This document shows, in pieces, positions 52,178-60,233 of a stretch of DNA of 64,000 nt. The DNA comes from CBFDCQ01 sp965603355 (lineage in GTDB: Bacteria; Hydrogenedentota; CAZGCA01; CBFDCQ01). Position numbers and translations under genes: made by a program. The notes under the pieces were generated by a model. That model did not search any database. It was not told the origin of the DNA and was given only the letters and a program-made list of their open reading frames with translations. Position 1 is the stretch's first letter. Every line of letters starts with the position of its first letter. The stretch is taken from positions 1-64,000 of the forward strand of contig CBFDCQ010000004.1 in NCBI GenBank assembly GCA_965603355.1, read 5' to 3'.

Positions 52178-52272
52178 ATTGGCTGAAGGAAGTCCGAGTA
52201 GAAATCCTTGGCGTACGTCTCGTAAGCTTGAGTTGTCTCTTTCGCGCCCGTCGTCAGGAGGTGTCCCAACTT

Positions 52273-52716
52273 GTGAGGAGATTGCCAATCTCCAAGAGGC
52301 TTCTGAACCGATGTCGGGAACTCCGAAGCTCCTCAACTCGCGCTGAGAGGCGGCTGTGGTCTCGTCTGCGGGGCTGGCAGCTCCATGGTTTCAAGTTTCG
52401 CCGACAGCATCCTGTCGGCACTTTTATCGTCGATTTCTACTGCCATGAGGCAAAGCTTGCGATCGAGATCGACGGAGGGCAACACGCGGAGGAAAACCAG
52501 TCGGTTTATGACGAGAAACGCACTGCGGATCTCCAGGGCAAGGGTATCACGGTGCTCAGATTCTGGAACATTGACGTGCTGCGAAACGTTCAGGGTGTGT
52601 TGGAGACTATTGCTGAGGCGCTGTCTACCCTCACCCCAACCCTCTCCCAGAGGGAGAGGGAGCCGAGAGTTGCGAGTCGGTGGGAGAGGGAGCAGGAGGC
52701 TGGAGATGGCAAGTAG
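52273..52716 (+). CDS. DUF559 endonuclease-fold protein
   Basis: 147 residues from the GTG at 52273, behind an AGGAGGTG site nine bases away; the open frame extends further upstream into the previous gene. DUF559 signature of the Vsr/PD-(D/E)XK-like fold: 'RSSSTRAERRLWSRLRGWQL', 'KFRRQHPVGTFIVDFYCHEA', 'LAIEIDGGQHAEENQSVYDE', 'GITVLRFWNIDVLRN'. The Asp of 'VDFYC' and the Glu-Asp of 'IEIDGGQH' are the likely metal ligands. Substrate unknown. The last 30 residues ('STLTPTLSQREREPRVASRW' region) are encoded by a dispersed CTCACCCCAACCCTCTCCC-type repeat, so the natural C-terminus probably lay near residue 115. Confidence 0.82.
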   Translation: MRRLPISKRLLNRCRELRSSSTRAERRLWSRLRGWQLHGFKFRRQHPVGTFIVDFYCHEAKLAIEIDGGQHAEENQSVYDEKRTADLQGKGITVLRFWNIDVLRNVQGVLETIAEALSTLTPTLSQREREPRVASRWEREQEAGDGK

Positions 52717-52752
52717 TCCCCTCTCCCTCAGGGAGAGGGCTAGGGTGAGGGG
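52630..52752. repeat. inverted pair of CTCACCCC...CTCTCCC repeats
   Basis: ctcaccccaaccctctccca at 52630 and its inverse (ccctctccctcagggagagg ... gtgagggg) ending at 52752 form a large palindrome. The left arm supplies the 3' end of the DUF559 reading frame. A related element is at 18694-18728. Confidence 0.8.
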
Positions 52753-52776
52753 ACGCAGATGCAGTGCCCCGTACTG

Positions 52777-53529
52777 TTACGCCGAGGGATTCTCCTGCGA
52801 GTCCCGGTGACACTTTTCCGCTACCATCCGGTTGGCCTTGAGCAGCCCGTCAAATGAAGTTCCTGCGTCCGTCCACCACCCGTCAACGATGCTGTAGCTC
52901 ATCTTATCCTGCTCGATATAGGCGTTGTTGACATCGGTTATCTCGAGCTCGTCCCGGCCGGACGGTTTCAGCGTCTTTATTATGTCAAACACGCTGTTGT
53001 CGTACATGTAGACGCCGACAACGGCGTACTTGGAGGCGGGCTTCTCCGGTTTCTCTTCTATTCTGACGATCCTATCCCCGTCTATAACGGGTACGCCGAA
53101 CCTTTCCGGATCGGGTACCTCCTTGAGCAGTATCCTGGCCCCGTCCTTCTGCTTTCTGAATTCGCTCACGGCGTCACGGATACCCTTTTCCAGGATATTG
53201 TCGCCAAGAATAACCACGATGGGACCATTTTCCGCAAAGTCTTCTGCCAGAGCGAGCGCAGCGGCAATGCCGCCTTCACCCTCCTGGTAGGCGTAGCTGA
53301 TGCGGTCGAGATCAAACTCCTTTCCGTTGCCGATAAGTCGCAGAAAGTCGCCGGCATTGTTCCCGCCGGTAACCAGCATTATGTCGTTGACGCCCGCATC
53401 CACCAGTGTCTGGATCGGATAGTATACCATTGGCCTGTCATAGACCGGGAGAAGGTGCTTGTTGGTCACCTTCGTAAGGGGATAAAGCCTCGTGCCGAGC
53501 CCGCCTGCCAAAACTACGCCTCTTGCCAT
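52777..53529 (-). CDS. rfbA: glucose-1-phosphate thymidylyltransferase-like nucleotidyltransferase
   Basis: Makes dTDP-glucose from glucose 1-phosphate and dTTP. 250 residues, shorter than E. coli RmlA (about 290) because the C-terminal helical extension is missing, as in the short form of the family. Motifs: 'VLAGGLGTRLYPLTKVTNKH', 'LLPVYDRPMVYYPIQTLVDA', 'IVVILGDNILE', 'PERFGVPVIDGDRIVRIEEK', 'IVDGWWTDAGTSFDGLLKAN'. AGGAGGAG precedes the ATG. It follows rfbB in the same transcript with a 42-base gap. rmlC and rmlD are not in the window, so the final sugar need not be rhamnose. Confidence 0.9.
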   Translation of the reverse strand: MARGVVLAGGLGTRLYPLTKVTNKHLLPVYDRPMVYYPIQTLVDAGVNDIMLVTGGNNAGDFLRLIGNGKEFDLDRISYAYQEGEGGIAAALALAEDFAENGPIVVILGDNILEKGIRDAVSEFRKQKDGARILLKEVPDPERFGVPVIDGDRIVRIEEKPEKPASKYAVVGVYMYDNSVFDIIKTLKPSGRDELEITDVNNAYIEQDKMSYSIVDGWWTDAGTSFDGLLKANRMVAEKCHRDSQENPSA

Positions 53530-53571
53530 GTTGCAGCATCTCCTCCTACCGCAGTGTGCTGTGAACGGGGC

Positions 53572-54570
53572 TCACAGCGTACCGTACTGTTTGTTATAGT
53601 ACTCGAGGTACTCGCCCGATCTCAGCGGCCGCCACCACCACTCGTTCTTCACGTACCAGTCGACCGTTTCCTTGATCCCCTGCATGAACTCCTTCTGAGG
53701 TTTCCAGCCCAGAGCCTTTATTCTGGAGGAATCCACCGCATATCGCCTGTCATGTCCCGGTCGGTCGTTGACGTAGCGGATCAGATCCTCGCTCTTTCCA
53801 AGATGTCCGAGAATGCTACGGGTAATCTCGATATTCGTGTGTTGGTTTCCGGCGCCCACGTTGTAAACCTCTCCGGGTTCACCTTTATCTATCGCAACCT
53901 GGATGCCTCGACAATGGTCCTCGACGTGCAGCCAATCGCGCACGTTCAGGCCGTCTCCGTACAGAGGGAGAGGCATGTCGTCGATCGCGTTAGTGACGAA
54001 CAGCGGGATGAGTTTCTCCGGATACTGGTACGGGCCGTAGTTGTTCGAGCCGCGCGTGACGACGACGGGCGTCCCATACGTGTGGCAGAAGGCGCCGGCG
54101 AGCAGTTCGCCGCCCGCCTTGCTGGCTGAGTAAGGGTTGCGCGGGTTCAGCCTGTCGTCTTCGGCAAACGCGCCTTCCTCGATGCTTCCGTAAACCTCAT
54201 CGGTAGAGACGCACACGACCTTTTGCACACCGGCCTTATGCGCCTGTTCGAGCAGGACGAATACGCCCTTGACGTCGGTGTCGATGAACGCGCCTGCGGA
54301 ATGTATGCTCCTGTCCACATGTGTTTCAGCGGCGAAGTTCACTATGACGTCAACGCCTTCTACAGCTTGGGAAACGATTTGCGCGTCGGCGATGTCGCCC
54401 TTCACAAAGCTGTAGTTTGGAAGGGCTTCGACGTCTTTGAGATTGGCGAGGTTGCCCGCGTAGGTCAGTTTGTCGAGATTGATAATCTCGTAGTCGGGAT
54501 GCTCTTCGAGCATCAGATGGATGAAATTGGCGCCTATGAAGCCTGCCCCGCCCGCTACCAGAAGTCTCAT
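53572..54570 (-). CDS. rfbB: dTDP-glucose 4,6-dehydratase
   Basis: Converts dTDP-glucose to dTDP-4-keto-6-deoxyglucose; 332 residues from the ATG at 54570, where the Rossmann motif 'MRLLVAGGAGFIGANFIHLM' begins. A longer open frame to 54780 crosses the promoter and is rejected. Catalytic features: 'STDEVYGSIEEGAF' (Thr-Asp-Glu of the dehydratase), Tyr147/Lys151 in 'NPYSASKAGGEL', 'RGSNNYGPYQYPEKLIPLF', 'RDWLHVEDHCRGIQVAIDKG' and 'DRPGHDRRYAVDSSRIKALG'. First gene of a two-gene operon with rfbA; supplies 6-deoxyhexose precursors for surface glycans, possibly including the flagellar glycan. Confidence 0.95.
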   Translation of the reverse strand: MRLLVAGGAGFIGANFIHLMLEEHPDYEIINLDKLTYAGNLANLKDVEALPNYSFVKGDIADAQIVSQAVEGVDVIVNFAAETHVDRSIHSAGAFIDTDVKGVFVLLEQAHKAGVQKVVCVSTDEVYGSIEEGAFAEDDRLNPRNPYSASKAGGELLAGAFCHTYGTPVVVTRGSNNYGPYQYPEKLIPLFVTNAIDDMPLPLYGDGLNVRDWLHVEDHCRGIQVAIDKGEPGEVYNVGAGNQHTNIEITRSILGHLGKSEDLIRYVNDRPGHDRRYAVDSSRIKALGWKPQKEFMQGIKETVDWYVKNEWWWRPLRSGEYLEYYNKQYGTL

Positions 54571-54637
54571 ATTCAGTGTTTTCTCCCGGATATGGTTTGC
54601 CCCGACACCGTTGATTAATCTATACGAAGGTACACTG

Positions 54638-54666
54638 AGTATATCATAGCGGTTCGCACTGGTCAA
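54638..54666 (-). promoter_or_regulatory. sigma-70-type promoter for rfbB-rfbA
   Basis: Minus strand: TTGACC (54666-54661), 17 bases, TATACT (54643-54638), about 70 bases before rfbB. Confidence 0.7.
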
Positions 54667-54688
54667 TGTCGCACAGCGCGTGCCGCAT

Positions 54689-54717
54689 TTGACGGGAAAC
54701 GTGCGGGTGCCTATAAT
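54689..54717 (+). promoter_or_regulatory. sigma-70-type promoter for the metal-exporter-like gene
   Basis: TTGACG (54689-54694), 17 bases, TATAAT (54712-54717). It is divergent from the rfbB promoter, with the two -35 boxes only 22 bases apart. Confidence 0.75.
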
Positions 54718-54752
54718 GTAGCACCGGGTGGTCAGCAGCGAGGTGACGGGAC

Positions 54753-55775
54753 GTGTTGCTTGAGGTTGTTCGAGAGACACTAATGATCGCGGGCTTCGTG
54801 TTCGCGATGATGGTTGTTGTAGAGTACCTGAACGTCGTGACGCGCGGCGGGTGGCAGAAGTCGGTCTGCGCCACGCGATGGCGACAGTACTCCACTGCCT
54901 CCGCCCTCGGCGCTATTCCCGGATGCCTGGGTGCCTTCACGAATGTTACGTTCTACACGCACGGAGTGTTGTCTTTCGGTGCGCTTGTTGCCGGCATGAT
55001 CGCTACGAGCGGCGATGAGGCTTTTGTAATGTTTGCGATGTTCCCGGGCAAGGCGATCCTGCTGGTGGGCGTTCTGCTTGTCGTCGGATTCGTGACGGGG
55101 GCTCTGACGGACAGGCTCAGCGGGGTCGATGCGGCTGAGATGTCAGAGAAGTGCGCGCGACTCGAGATTCACGAGGAGCACTTCACCGACCTTTTCCGTC
55201 CCGCGGATATATGGGCGCACTTGCGCAGGTGTTCTCTGCAAAGGGGCGTTCTGCTTATTGTACTGGCGGTGTTCGCGTTCGCGCTGTTATCAGGTGAGGT
55301 GGGAGAGGATGAACCGAGCTGGGTCCGGATGACGTCGCTTGTTGTGTCGCTTGCGGGGCTTTTCGTAACGGCCACGGTGCCGGAGCATTTTCTCGAGGAG
55401 CACTTGTGGAATCACGTTGCACGCGTCCACTTGCCGAGGATACTCCTCTGGACATTTGGCGCGCTGCTTCTCATCACATTCGGCACGCATTACCTGCAGG
55501 TCGAGAACTGGGTCCGATCCGGTCCGCTGGTGGTGCTTCTGATCGCTTGTCTAATGGGGCTCATTCCCCAATCCGGACCGCATCTCGTGTTTGTAACGCT
55601 TTTTGCACAAGGTATGATCCCGTTCTCGATACTTCTGGCGAGTTCGATCGTTCAGGACGGGCACGGCATGCTGCCCCTGCTGGCTCATTCGCGCAGGGAT
55701 TTCTTCAGGGTCAAGGGAATCAACTTTGCGGTGGGATTGGCTGTCGGGCTCGTGGGGCATCTGCTAAAGTTCTGA
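54753..55775 (+). CDS. putative 10-TM heavy-metal exporter (ArsP_2/manganese-transporter-like)
   Basis: 340-residue inner-membrane protein, GTG start with a GAGGTG site. About ten hydrophobic helices in two groups are separated by a charged loop (about 125-170, 'SEKCARLEIHEEHFTDLFRP'). The family signature 'ALGAIPGCLGAFTNVTFYTH' with 'GVLSFGALVAGMIATSGDEA' near residue 50-90 and its repeat 'ACLMGLIPQSGPHLVFVTLF' plus 'SSIVQDGHGMLPLLAHSRRD' in the second half match the PF11449-type transporters, annotated as arsenic efflux or putative manganese transporters. The ion is not determined by sequence. trxB follows after 37 bases. Confidence 0.82.
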   Translation: MLLEVVRETLMIAGFVFAMMVVVEYLNVVTRGGWQKSVCATRWRQYSTASALGAIPGCLGAFTNVTFYTHGVLSFGALVAGMIATSGDEAFVMFAMFPGKAILLVGVLLVVGFVTGALTDRLSGVDAAEMSEKCARLEIHEEHFTDLFRPADIWAHLRRCSLQRGVLLIVLAVFAFALLSGEVGEDEPSWVRMTSLVVSLAGLFVTATVPEHFLEEHLWNHVARVHLPRILLWTFGALLLITFGTHYLQVENWVRSGPLVVLLIACLMGLIPQSGPHLVFVTLFAQGMIPFSILLASSIVQDGHGMLPLLAHSRRDFFRVKGINFAVGLAVGLVGHLLKF

Positions 55776-55812
55776 ATGGTGTGAAGGTGAAAGCATAGCT
55801 GGAGAGACTACT

Positions 55813-56763
55813 ATGCACGAACATTACGACGTTGTGATTATTGGAGCAGGACCCGCAGGTCTGACCGCGGGAATTTACGCGGCACGCGGCGGGATGAACG
55901 TTGCCATTCTCGAGAGGGCGAGTCCCGGCGGACAGGTCGTAATCACCGATCTGGTCGAAAACTACCCCGGTTTCCCGGACGGGATAAGCGGCTTTGACCT
56001 TGCGGAACTTGTGAGATCCCAGGCGGAAGCGTTCGGGGCGGACATAGCGACTGCTGAAGTTGTCAAGATAGAGGATGATGCCGCCACGGAAGGCAAGATA
56101 ATCCGCACGGCATCGGGTTCTGCTGTCTCAGCGCTTGCCGTCATAATAGCGACAGGAGCCGTGTACCGGATACTGGGAATACCTGGCGAGGGCAAGTTGC
56201 TGGGAAGAGGTGTATCCACGTGCGCAACGTGTGACGCACCGCTATATCGGGACAAGCATGTGGTGGTTGTAGGCGGGGGGAATACGGCAATTCAGGAATC
56301 GCTCTTTCTCGGGAAGTTTGTCAACAAACTGACACTTGTTCACCGCAGGGACAGGCTGCGCGCCGCCAAAGTACTGCAGGATCGTATCTTCAAGCTGGGA
56401 CCGAAGGTCGAGTTCCGGTGGAACTCGGTCGCTACCGAAATCACTGGCGAGGCCACGGTTTCCGGTGTATCGATAGAGAACGTCCACACAGGTGAGAAAG
56501 AGACGATCGGCTGCGACGGGGTCTTTATCTTCATCGGTTTCACTCCAAACAGCGAGTTTGCGCGCGGTTATGTCGACACCGACGAGTCCGGTTACATAAT
56601 TACAAACGAGAGGATGGCTACCTCCGTCGAGGGTGTGTTTGCCTGTGGCGACGTGCGGAAGAGCCCGCTCAAACAGGTTGTGGCAGCGTGCGGCGAGGGA
56701 GCGGTCGCGGCATTCAGCGCACAGCACTACGTTGACGACAAGAAGGGCGCAACTTACCCGTAA
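55813..56763 (+). CDS. trxB: thioredoxin reductase
   Basis: Cytoplasmic flavoenzyme that reduces thioredoxin with NADPH; 316 residues. FAD motif 'VVIIGAGPAGLTAGIYAARG', redox pair Cys137-Cys140 in 'STCATCDAPLY', NADPH motif 'VVVGGGNTAIQESLFLG' with 'LVHRRDRLRAAKVLQDR' (the Arg pair that favours NADPH), and C-terminal FAD motif 'VFACGDVRKSPLKQVVAACG'. GGAGAG ahead of the ATG. It follows the exporter gene closely and may be co-transcribed. Confidence 0.95.
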   Translation: MHEHYDVVIIGAGPAGLTAGIYAARGGMNVAILERASPGGQVVITDLVENYPGFPDGISGFDLAELVRSQAEAFGADIATAEVVKIEDDAATEGKIIRTASGSAVSALAVIIATGAVYRILGIPGEGKLLGRGVSTCATCDAPLYRDKHVVVVGGGNTAIQESLFLGKFVNKLTLVHRRDRLRAAKVLQDRIFKLGPKVEFRWNSVATEITGEATVSGVSIENVHTGEKETIGCDGVFIFIGFTPNSEFARGYVDTDESGYIITNERMATSVEGVFACGDVRKSPLKQVVAACGEGAVAAFSAQHYVDDKKGATYP

Positions 56764-56880
56764 CCGTGGCGTCCGCGGCGAGCAGGTTCCTCTGTAAGCC
56801 AGTCCGGATTCTCTTCCATCTCAGTACGCTCTTCAACATGCGTGGACAGGCCGGCGTCCGCATGGTAGAATGGGAGCATC

Positions 56881-58089
56881 ATGCACGCTCTGGCAAAACC
56901 CAGGAACTGGAAACACGTATGCGTCTGCGCGGTTGACCTCGCGAAGATACTCTGCTCCAACGTGGGTCTCTCGAGGAAGAAGCCGGACTACGAGAAGGTG
57001 TTTAGCCATTGCGCGGCACTCTTCGGGATTATCTGGGATACCGAGAACAAACTCGTTGTGTGCAATAGCGAGAACATCGTCCGGGAAGGACCCGCGATAT
57101 ACGTAGCCAACCACATCCGGAAAGCCGATGCGCTCACGGTAGCGTACGCGGTTTACCTGCACGCAGCCGGCCGCCACCTCCACGTTATGATGAGGGACGA
57201 CTTTTTCGACGACAAGAGTTGGGCGAGAACGCGTCTTCTCAACGTGGATAAACTCGCTGTTTCTTTGGGCGCTATTCAGGTAAGCCGCCAAGCCGGCGCG
57301 TACTCCCAGATGAAACGTTTCATAAGACTGTTGCTGGACGATGGTTGCCTCATAATCTTCCCGACCGGATCGAGGTCGAGAAGCGGCCATGTCATGGAGC
57401 TTCTGCCTCAGATGCTCGGACTTGGGCAGATGTCGTTCTTCGCCGTGATGGCGCAGCGCGAGCGTTTCGGCAAAGATGGGGGCGGCCGCGTACAGCCCGT
57501 GCCGATGGTACCTGTGAGCATGAGCTGCGACCCGATCAGCGGGAGAACCAAGCTGGTGTTTAGCGAGCCGGAGTATCTCGCGCCCGATCCGCCCGACGCG
57601 AAGACCGACAGGGCGGTTCTGAGCGAGTTCGACCAGCAGCTTGTCCGAACCATATCGAGGCTCGTCGAGATCAACCTGTCCCATATCGCCGCCCTTTACA
57701 TCCTCCATTATGCTTGGCACTCGGGAGACCTTCCGGACCGCAGCGGGAATAAGATCGTCCTGAAACGGAGCGCGTTCACCAACGATCTCACCGAAATAGT
57801 GGAACAGATCAAGGAAATGGACGGGTTGTTGCTCAGCGATTCTGTCAGATCGGGGCTCGACTCCGAACTGAGACGAGTCGAGAGGCTGTTTGCGCGCCGG
57901 GGCATGCTCAGGACGGCGGGAGAGGAACTTCTGTTGCTCAAGAACCGCATTCTCAGCGCGCCTCCAGTTGACCACCGCTACAGGAAACGTAACGCGGTAA
58001 AGTATCTTGCCAACGAGGTTGCGCACTTCACCGAGATCGTCAGCATGGTTGAGGCGCGCGTCCTGAGGACCGTCGGCACCCGTCACTAA
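56881..58089 (+). CDS. PlsC-like glycerolipid acyltransferase
   Basis: 402 residues, GGGAGC ribosome site five bases ahead. The acyltransferase catalytic motif is NHx4D: 'IYVANHIRKADALTVAY' (His78, Asp83). A second motif 'LIIFPTGSRSRSGHVMELLP' corresponds to the usual FPEGTRS block with Thr and Gly-Ser in place of Glu-Gly-Thr, and 'QPVPMVPVSMSCDP' is the third block. The C-terminal 170 residues are helical and not part of the minimal PlsC fold, so this is a longer enzyme, perhaps nearer to GPAT-like proteins. Acceptor and membrane association are not certain; no clear membrane helix is seen. Confidence 0.8.
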   Translation: MHALAKPRNWKHVCVCAVDLAKILCSNVGLSRKKPDYEKVFSHCAALFGIIWDTENKLVVCNSENIVREGPAIYVANHIRKADALTVAYAVYLHAAGRHLHVMMRDDFFDDKSWARTRLLNVDKLAVSLGAIQVSRQAGAYSQMKRFIRLLLDDGCLIIFPTGSRSRSGHVMELLPQMLGLGQMSFFAVMAQRERFGKDGGGRVQPVPMVPVSMSCDPISGRTKLVFSEPEYLAPDPPDAKTDRAVLSEFDQQLVRTISRLVEINLSHIAALYILHYAWHSGDLPDRSGNKIVLKRSAFTNDLTEIVEQIKEMDGLLLSDSVRSGLDSELRRVERLFARRGMLRTAGEELLLLKNRILSAPPVDHRYRKRNAVKYLANEVAHFTEIVSMVEARVLRTVGTRH

Positions 58090-58216
58090 CGTTCGCGCGG
58101 GTCCGTGACACGTTCTCCCAATTCCCTGCCGCCTCATGAGAGCAGGCATGCAAAAGCGAGAGGGGTTCCATGTCTGAGGGGATCGCCCCACGCGTGGAAC
58201 AGACCGGCCGAAGTTC

Positions 58217-58245
58217 TTGCCAGCTGAATAATTATCCAGTATAAT
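58217..58245 (+). promoter_or_regulatory. sigma-70-type promoter of lexA
   Basis: TTGCCA (58217-58222), 17 bases, TATAAT (58240-58245), about 55 bases ahead of the lexA start. Confidence 0.85.
58224..58239 (+). promoter_or_regulatory. candidate LexA operator (SOS box)
   Basis: CTGAATAATTATCCAG fits CTG-N10-CAG, the E. coli-type SOS box, with an A/T-rich core, and fills exactly the spacer between the -35 and -10 boxes. It is nested in a wider imperfect palindrome, GCTGAA (58223-58228) to TTCAGC (58247-58252). Bound repressor would block RNA polymerase, giving autoregulation. Confidence 0.75.
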
Positions 58246-58299
58246 GTTCAGCGGGTGGATGTTGCGCTGAGGCGTACTGCGGGAAATGGAAGGCGGGTC

Positions 58300-58911
58300 A
58301 TGAAACGGCCGTTGACGAGAAGGCAGCGTGAGATACTGAGCTTTATCGAGGAGTGTATCGCCCGGGACGGTTTTCCGCCGACGATCGCGGAGATCGGGGT
58401 GCGGTTCGGGATCAGGTCGAACAACGGTGTGAACGACCATCTTGTTGCGCTGGAGCGTAAGGGTTACATATCTCGTTCCCCGAAAGCTCGTTCGATCCGC
58501 GTCCTTCGCCCGCTCAGAGCCGCGACGCAAGATGTTGCCGGGGTACCGTTGTTGGGGAGGATAGCGGCCGGCGAACCGCTGCTGGCGGTCGAGAATATTG
58601 AGCGTTACGTACCGGTTTCGTCTGACGTGGCGGCGCGTCCTGACTTTGCCCTGAAAGTGACGGGCGAGAGCATGATAGGCGAGGGTATACTGCCGGGTGA
58701 CACTCTACTTGTCCGGCGGCACGACACGGCCGACGACGGACAGTTGGTCGTGGCGCTGGTGGACGATGAAGCTACCGTCAAGCGGTTTCATCGGGGCAAG
58801 AAGGCCGTCGAACTGCGTTCAGCTAATCCCGACGTGCCGACAATGCGTGTAGCAGCGCGGTGCGTGAGCATACAGGGTGTCGTCGTGGGCTTGCAGAGAA
58901 CGATAACGTAG
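58300..58911 (+). CDS. lexA: SOS-response repressor LexA
   Basis: 203 residues, normal length, from the ATG at 58300 with a GGAAGGCGGG site; a longer frame from 58255 starts in the leader. N-terminal winged helix-turn-helix 'LTRRQREILSFIEECIARDG' with recognition helix 'SNNGVNDHLVALERKG' (E. coli: SPNAAEEHLKALARKG). Self-cleavage site Ala80-Gly81 in 'DVAGVPLLGRIAAGEP', nucleophile Ser124 in 'TGESMIGEGI', general base Lys161 in 'DEATVKRFHRGKKAV'. On DNA damage RecA filaments would trigger cleavage. It is monocistronic, with a candidate operator inside its own promoter. Confidence 0.96.
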   Translation: MKRPLTRRQREILSFIEECIARDGFPPTIAEIGVRFGIRSNNGVNDHLVALERKGYISRSPKARSIRVLRPLRAATQDVAGVPLLGRIAAGEPLLAVENIERYVPVSSDVAARPDFALKVTGESMIGEGILPGDTLLVRRHDTADDGQLVVALVDDEATVKRFHRGKKAVELRSANPDVPTMRVAARCVSIQGVVVGLQRTIT

Positions 58912-59019
58912 GATTGCCGCCGCGTACGAGAGCTTTCCTGTTGCGCGCGAACCATACTCATTTCGATTCCCGAACTAAAGGTTGACTGTGTTCGATCCAC
59001 ACACTGGACCTTGAGTTTC

Positions 59020-59049
59020 TTGAGAATTGGCGGCGCAAAATGGTATATT
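59020..59049 (+). promoter_or_regulatory. sigma-70-type promoter for the DegT-macro operon
   Basis: TTGAGA (59020-59025), 18 bases, TATATT (59044-59049), about 50 bases before the ATG at 59104. Confidence 0.65.
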
Positions 59050-59103
59050 GAGCGGGGCAGGGAGTTGTGGAGGGAAGCTGGTCCAGTCGGTGAGCGAGAA
59101 GAT

Positions 59104-60213
59104 ATGAAAGTTCCTCTTTTAGATTTGCAGGCTCAGTACGCCGCGATAAAGAGTGAGGTGGACGCGGCGGTCCGCGACGTCCTCGACCGGCAGCAGTTCG
59201 TGCTCGGGGACAAGGTGGAGCAACTCGAAGAGCAGGTGGCGGGCTACGTCGGCACGGAATACGCCGTCGGGGTGGCTTCGGGAACGGATGCGATTCTGTT
59301 GTCTCTCCGGGCGTTGGGCATTGGTGCGGGTGACGAGGTTATCACGACTGCCTTCAGCTTCTTCGCCACGGCGGGCGCGATCGTCAATGTCGGTGCGACG
59401 CCGGTTTTCGTTGATATTGACCCTAAGACGTTCAACATTGATCCTTCGCTGGTCGAGCGTGCGATTACCGACCGGACGAAGGCGGTCCTGCCGGCGCACA
59501 TCTACGGTCAGTGCGCCGACATGGAGCCCATCGTCGGACTGGCCGAGAAGCACGGACTGAAAGTTGTCGAGGACCTGGCGCAGGCGATCGGGGCGGAGTA
59601 TAAAGGGCGGTCGGCGGGCAGTATGGGCGATTGCGGCTGTTTGAGCTTTTACCCGACGAAGAACCTCGGCGCGTACGGCGACGGCGGTATGGTCGTGACA
59701 TCGGACCGGCAGGTTGCTAAGGCGCTGCGTATGCTGCGGGACCACGGTTCGCGCGGGAAGTACGAGCACGAACTGGTCGGCACGAACAGCCGTCTGGACG
59801 AGTTGCAGGCGGCCGTCTTGCTGGCGAAACTGCCGTGTCTTGACGAGTGGAGCGATAGCAGACGCCAGAATGCCGCATATTATGATTCGAAACTGGCCGG
59901 TTTGGACGGCGTCCAGACGCCTTACATCGCGCCGGAAAACGTCAGCGTCTACAACTGTTACACGATACGTGTCCGGGAACGAGACAAAGTTGCTGAGCAC
60001 CTCAAACGCGAGGGGATAGGCTGCGCGGTACATTATCCGCGACCGCTGCCGTTGCAGGAATGTTTCAACTATTTGGGATACAAGGCGGGTGACCTGCCGA
60101 ACAGTGAGCAGGCGTCGAAAGAGGTGCTCTCTATACCGATGTATCCGGAGCTGAATCGGAAGCAGATGGACGCGGTGGTCGGAACATTGGGGGACGCACT
60201 GGAAAGCCTTTAG
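59104..60213 (+). CDS. DegT/DnrJ/EryC1/StrS family sugar aminotransferase
   Basis: PLP enzyme that aminates keto sugars linked to nucleotides, 369 residues from the ATG at 59104. Typical opening 'MKVPLLDLQAQYAAIKSEVD', 'FVLGDKVEQLEEQVAGYVG', 'VASGTDAILLSLRALGIGAG', 'VLPAHIYGQCADMEPI', 'DLAQAIGAEYKGRSAGS', the internal-aldimine Lys186 in 'SFYPTKNLGAYGDGGMVV', 'GTNSRLDELQAAVLLAKL' and 'CAVHYPRPLPLQECFNYLGY'. Substrate probably a dTDP- or UDP-4-keto or 3-keto sugar; the dTDP-4-keto-6-deoxyglucose made by RfbB is a candidate. A macro-domain gene follows after 20 bases. Confidence 0.92.
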   Translation: MKVPLLDLQAQYAAIKSEVDAAVRDVLDRQQFVLGDKVEQLEEQVAGYVGTEYAVGVASGTDAILLSLRALGIGAGDEVITTAFSFFATAGAIVNVGATPVFVDIDPKTFNIDPSLVERAITDRTKAVLPAHIYGQCADMEPIVGLAEKHGLKVVEDLAQAIGAEYKGRSAGSMGDCGCLSFYPTKNLGAYGDGGMVVTSDRQVAKALRMLRDHGSRGKYEHELVGTNSRLDELQAAVLLAKLPCLDEWSDSRRQNAAYYDSKLAGLDGVQTPYIAPENVSVYNCYTIRVRERDKVAEHLKREGIGCAVHYPRPLPLQECFNYLGYKAGDLPNSEQASKEVLSIPMYPELNRKQMDAVVGTLGDALESL

Positions 60214-60233
60214 CCGGGGCGGGGGGCCGACCG

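Noticed and set aside
56833..58530. Minus-strand open frame of 565 codons
   Set aside because: Antisense to the acyltransferase gene and the lexA start; no family features and no ribosome site.
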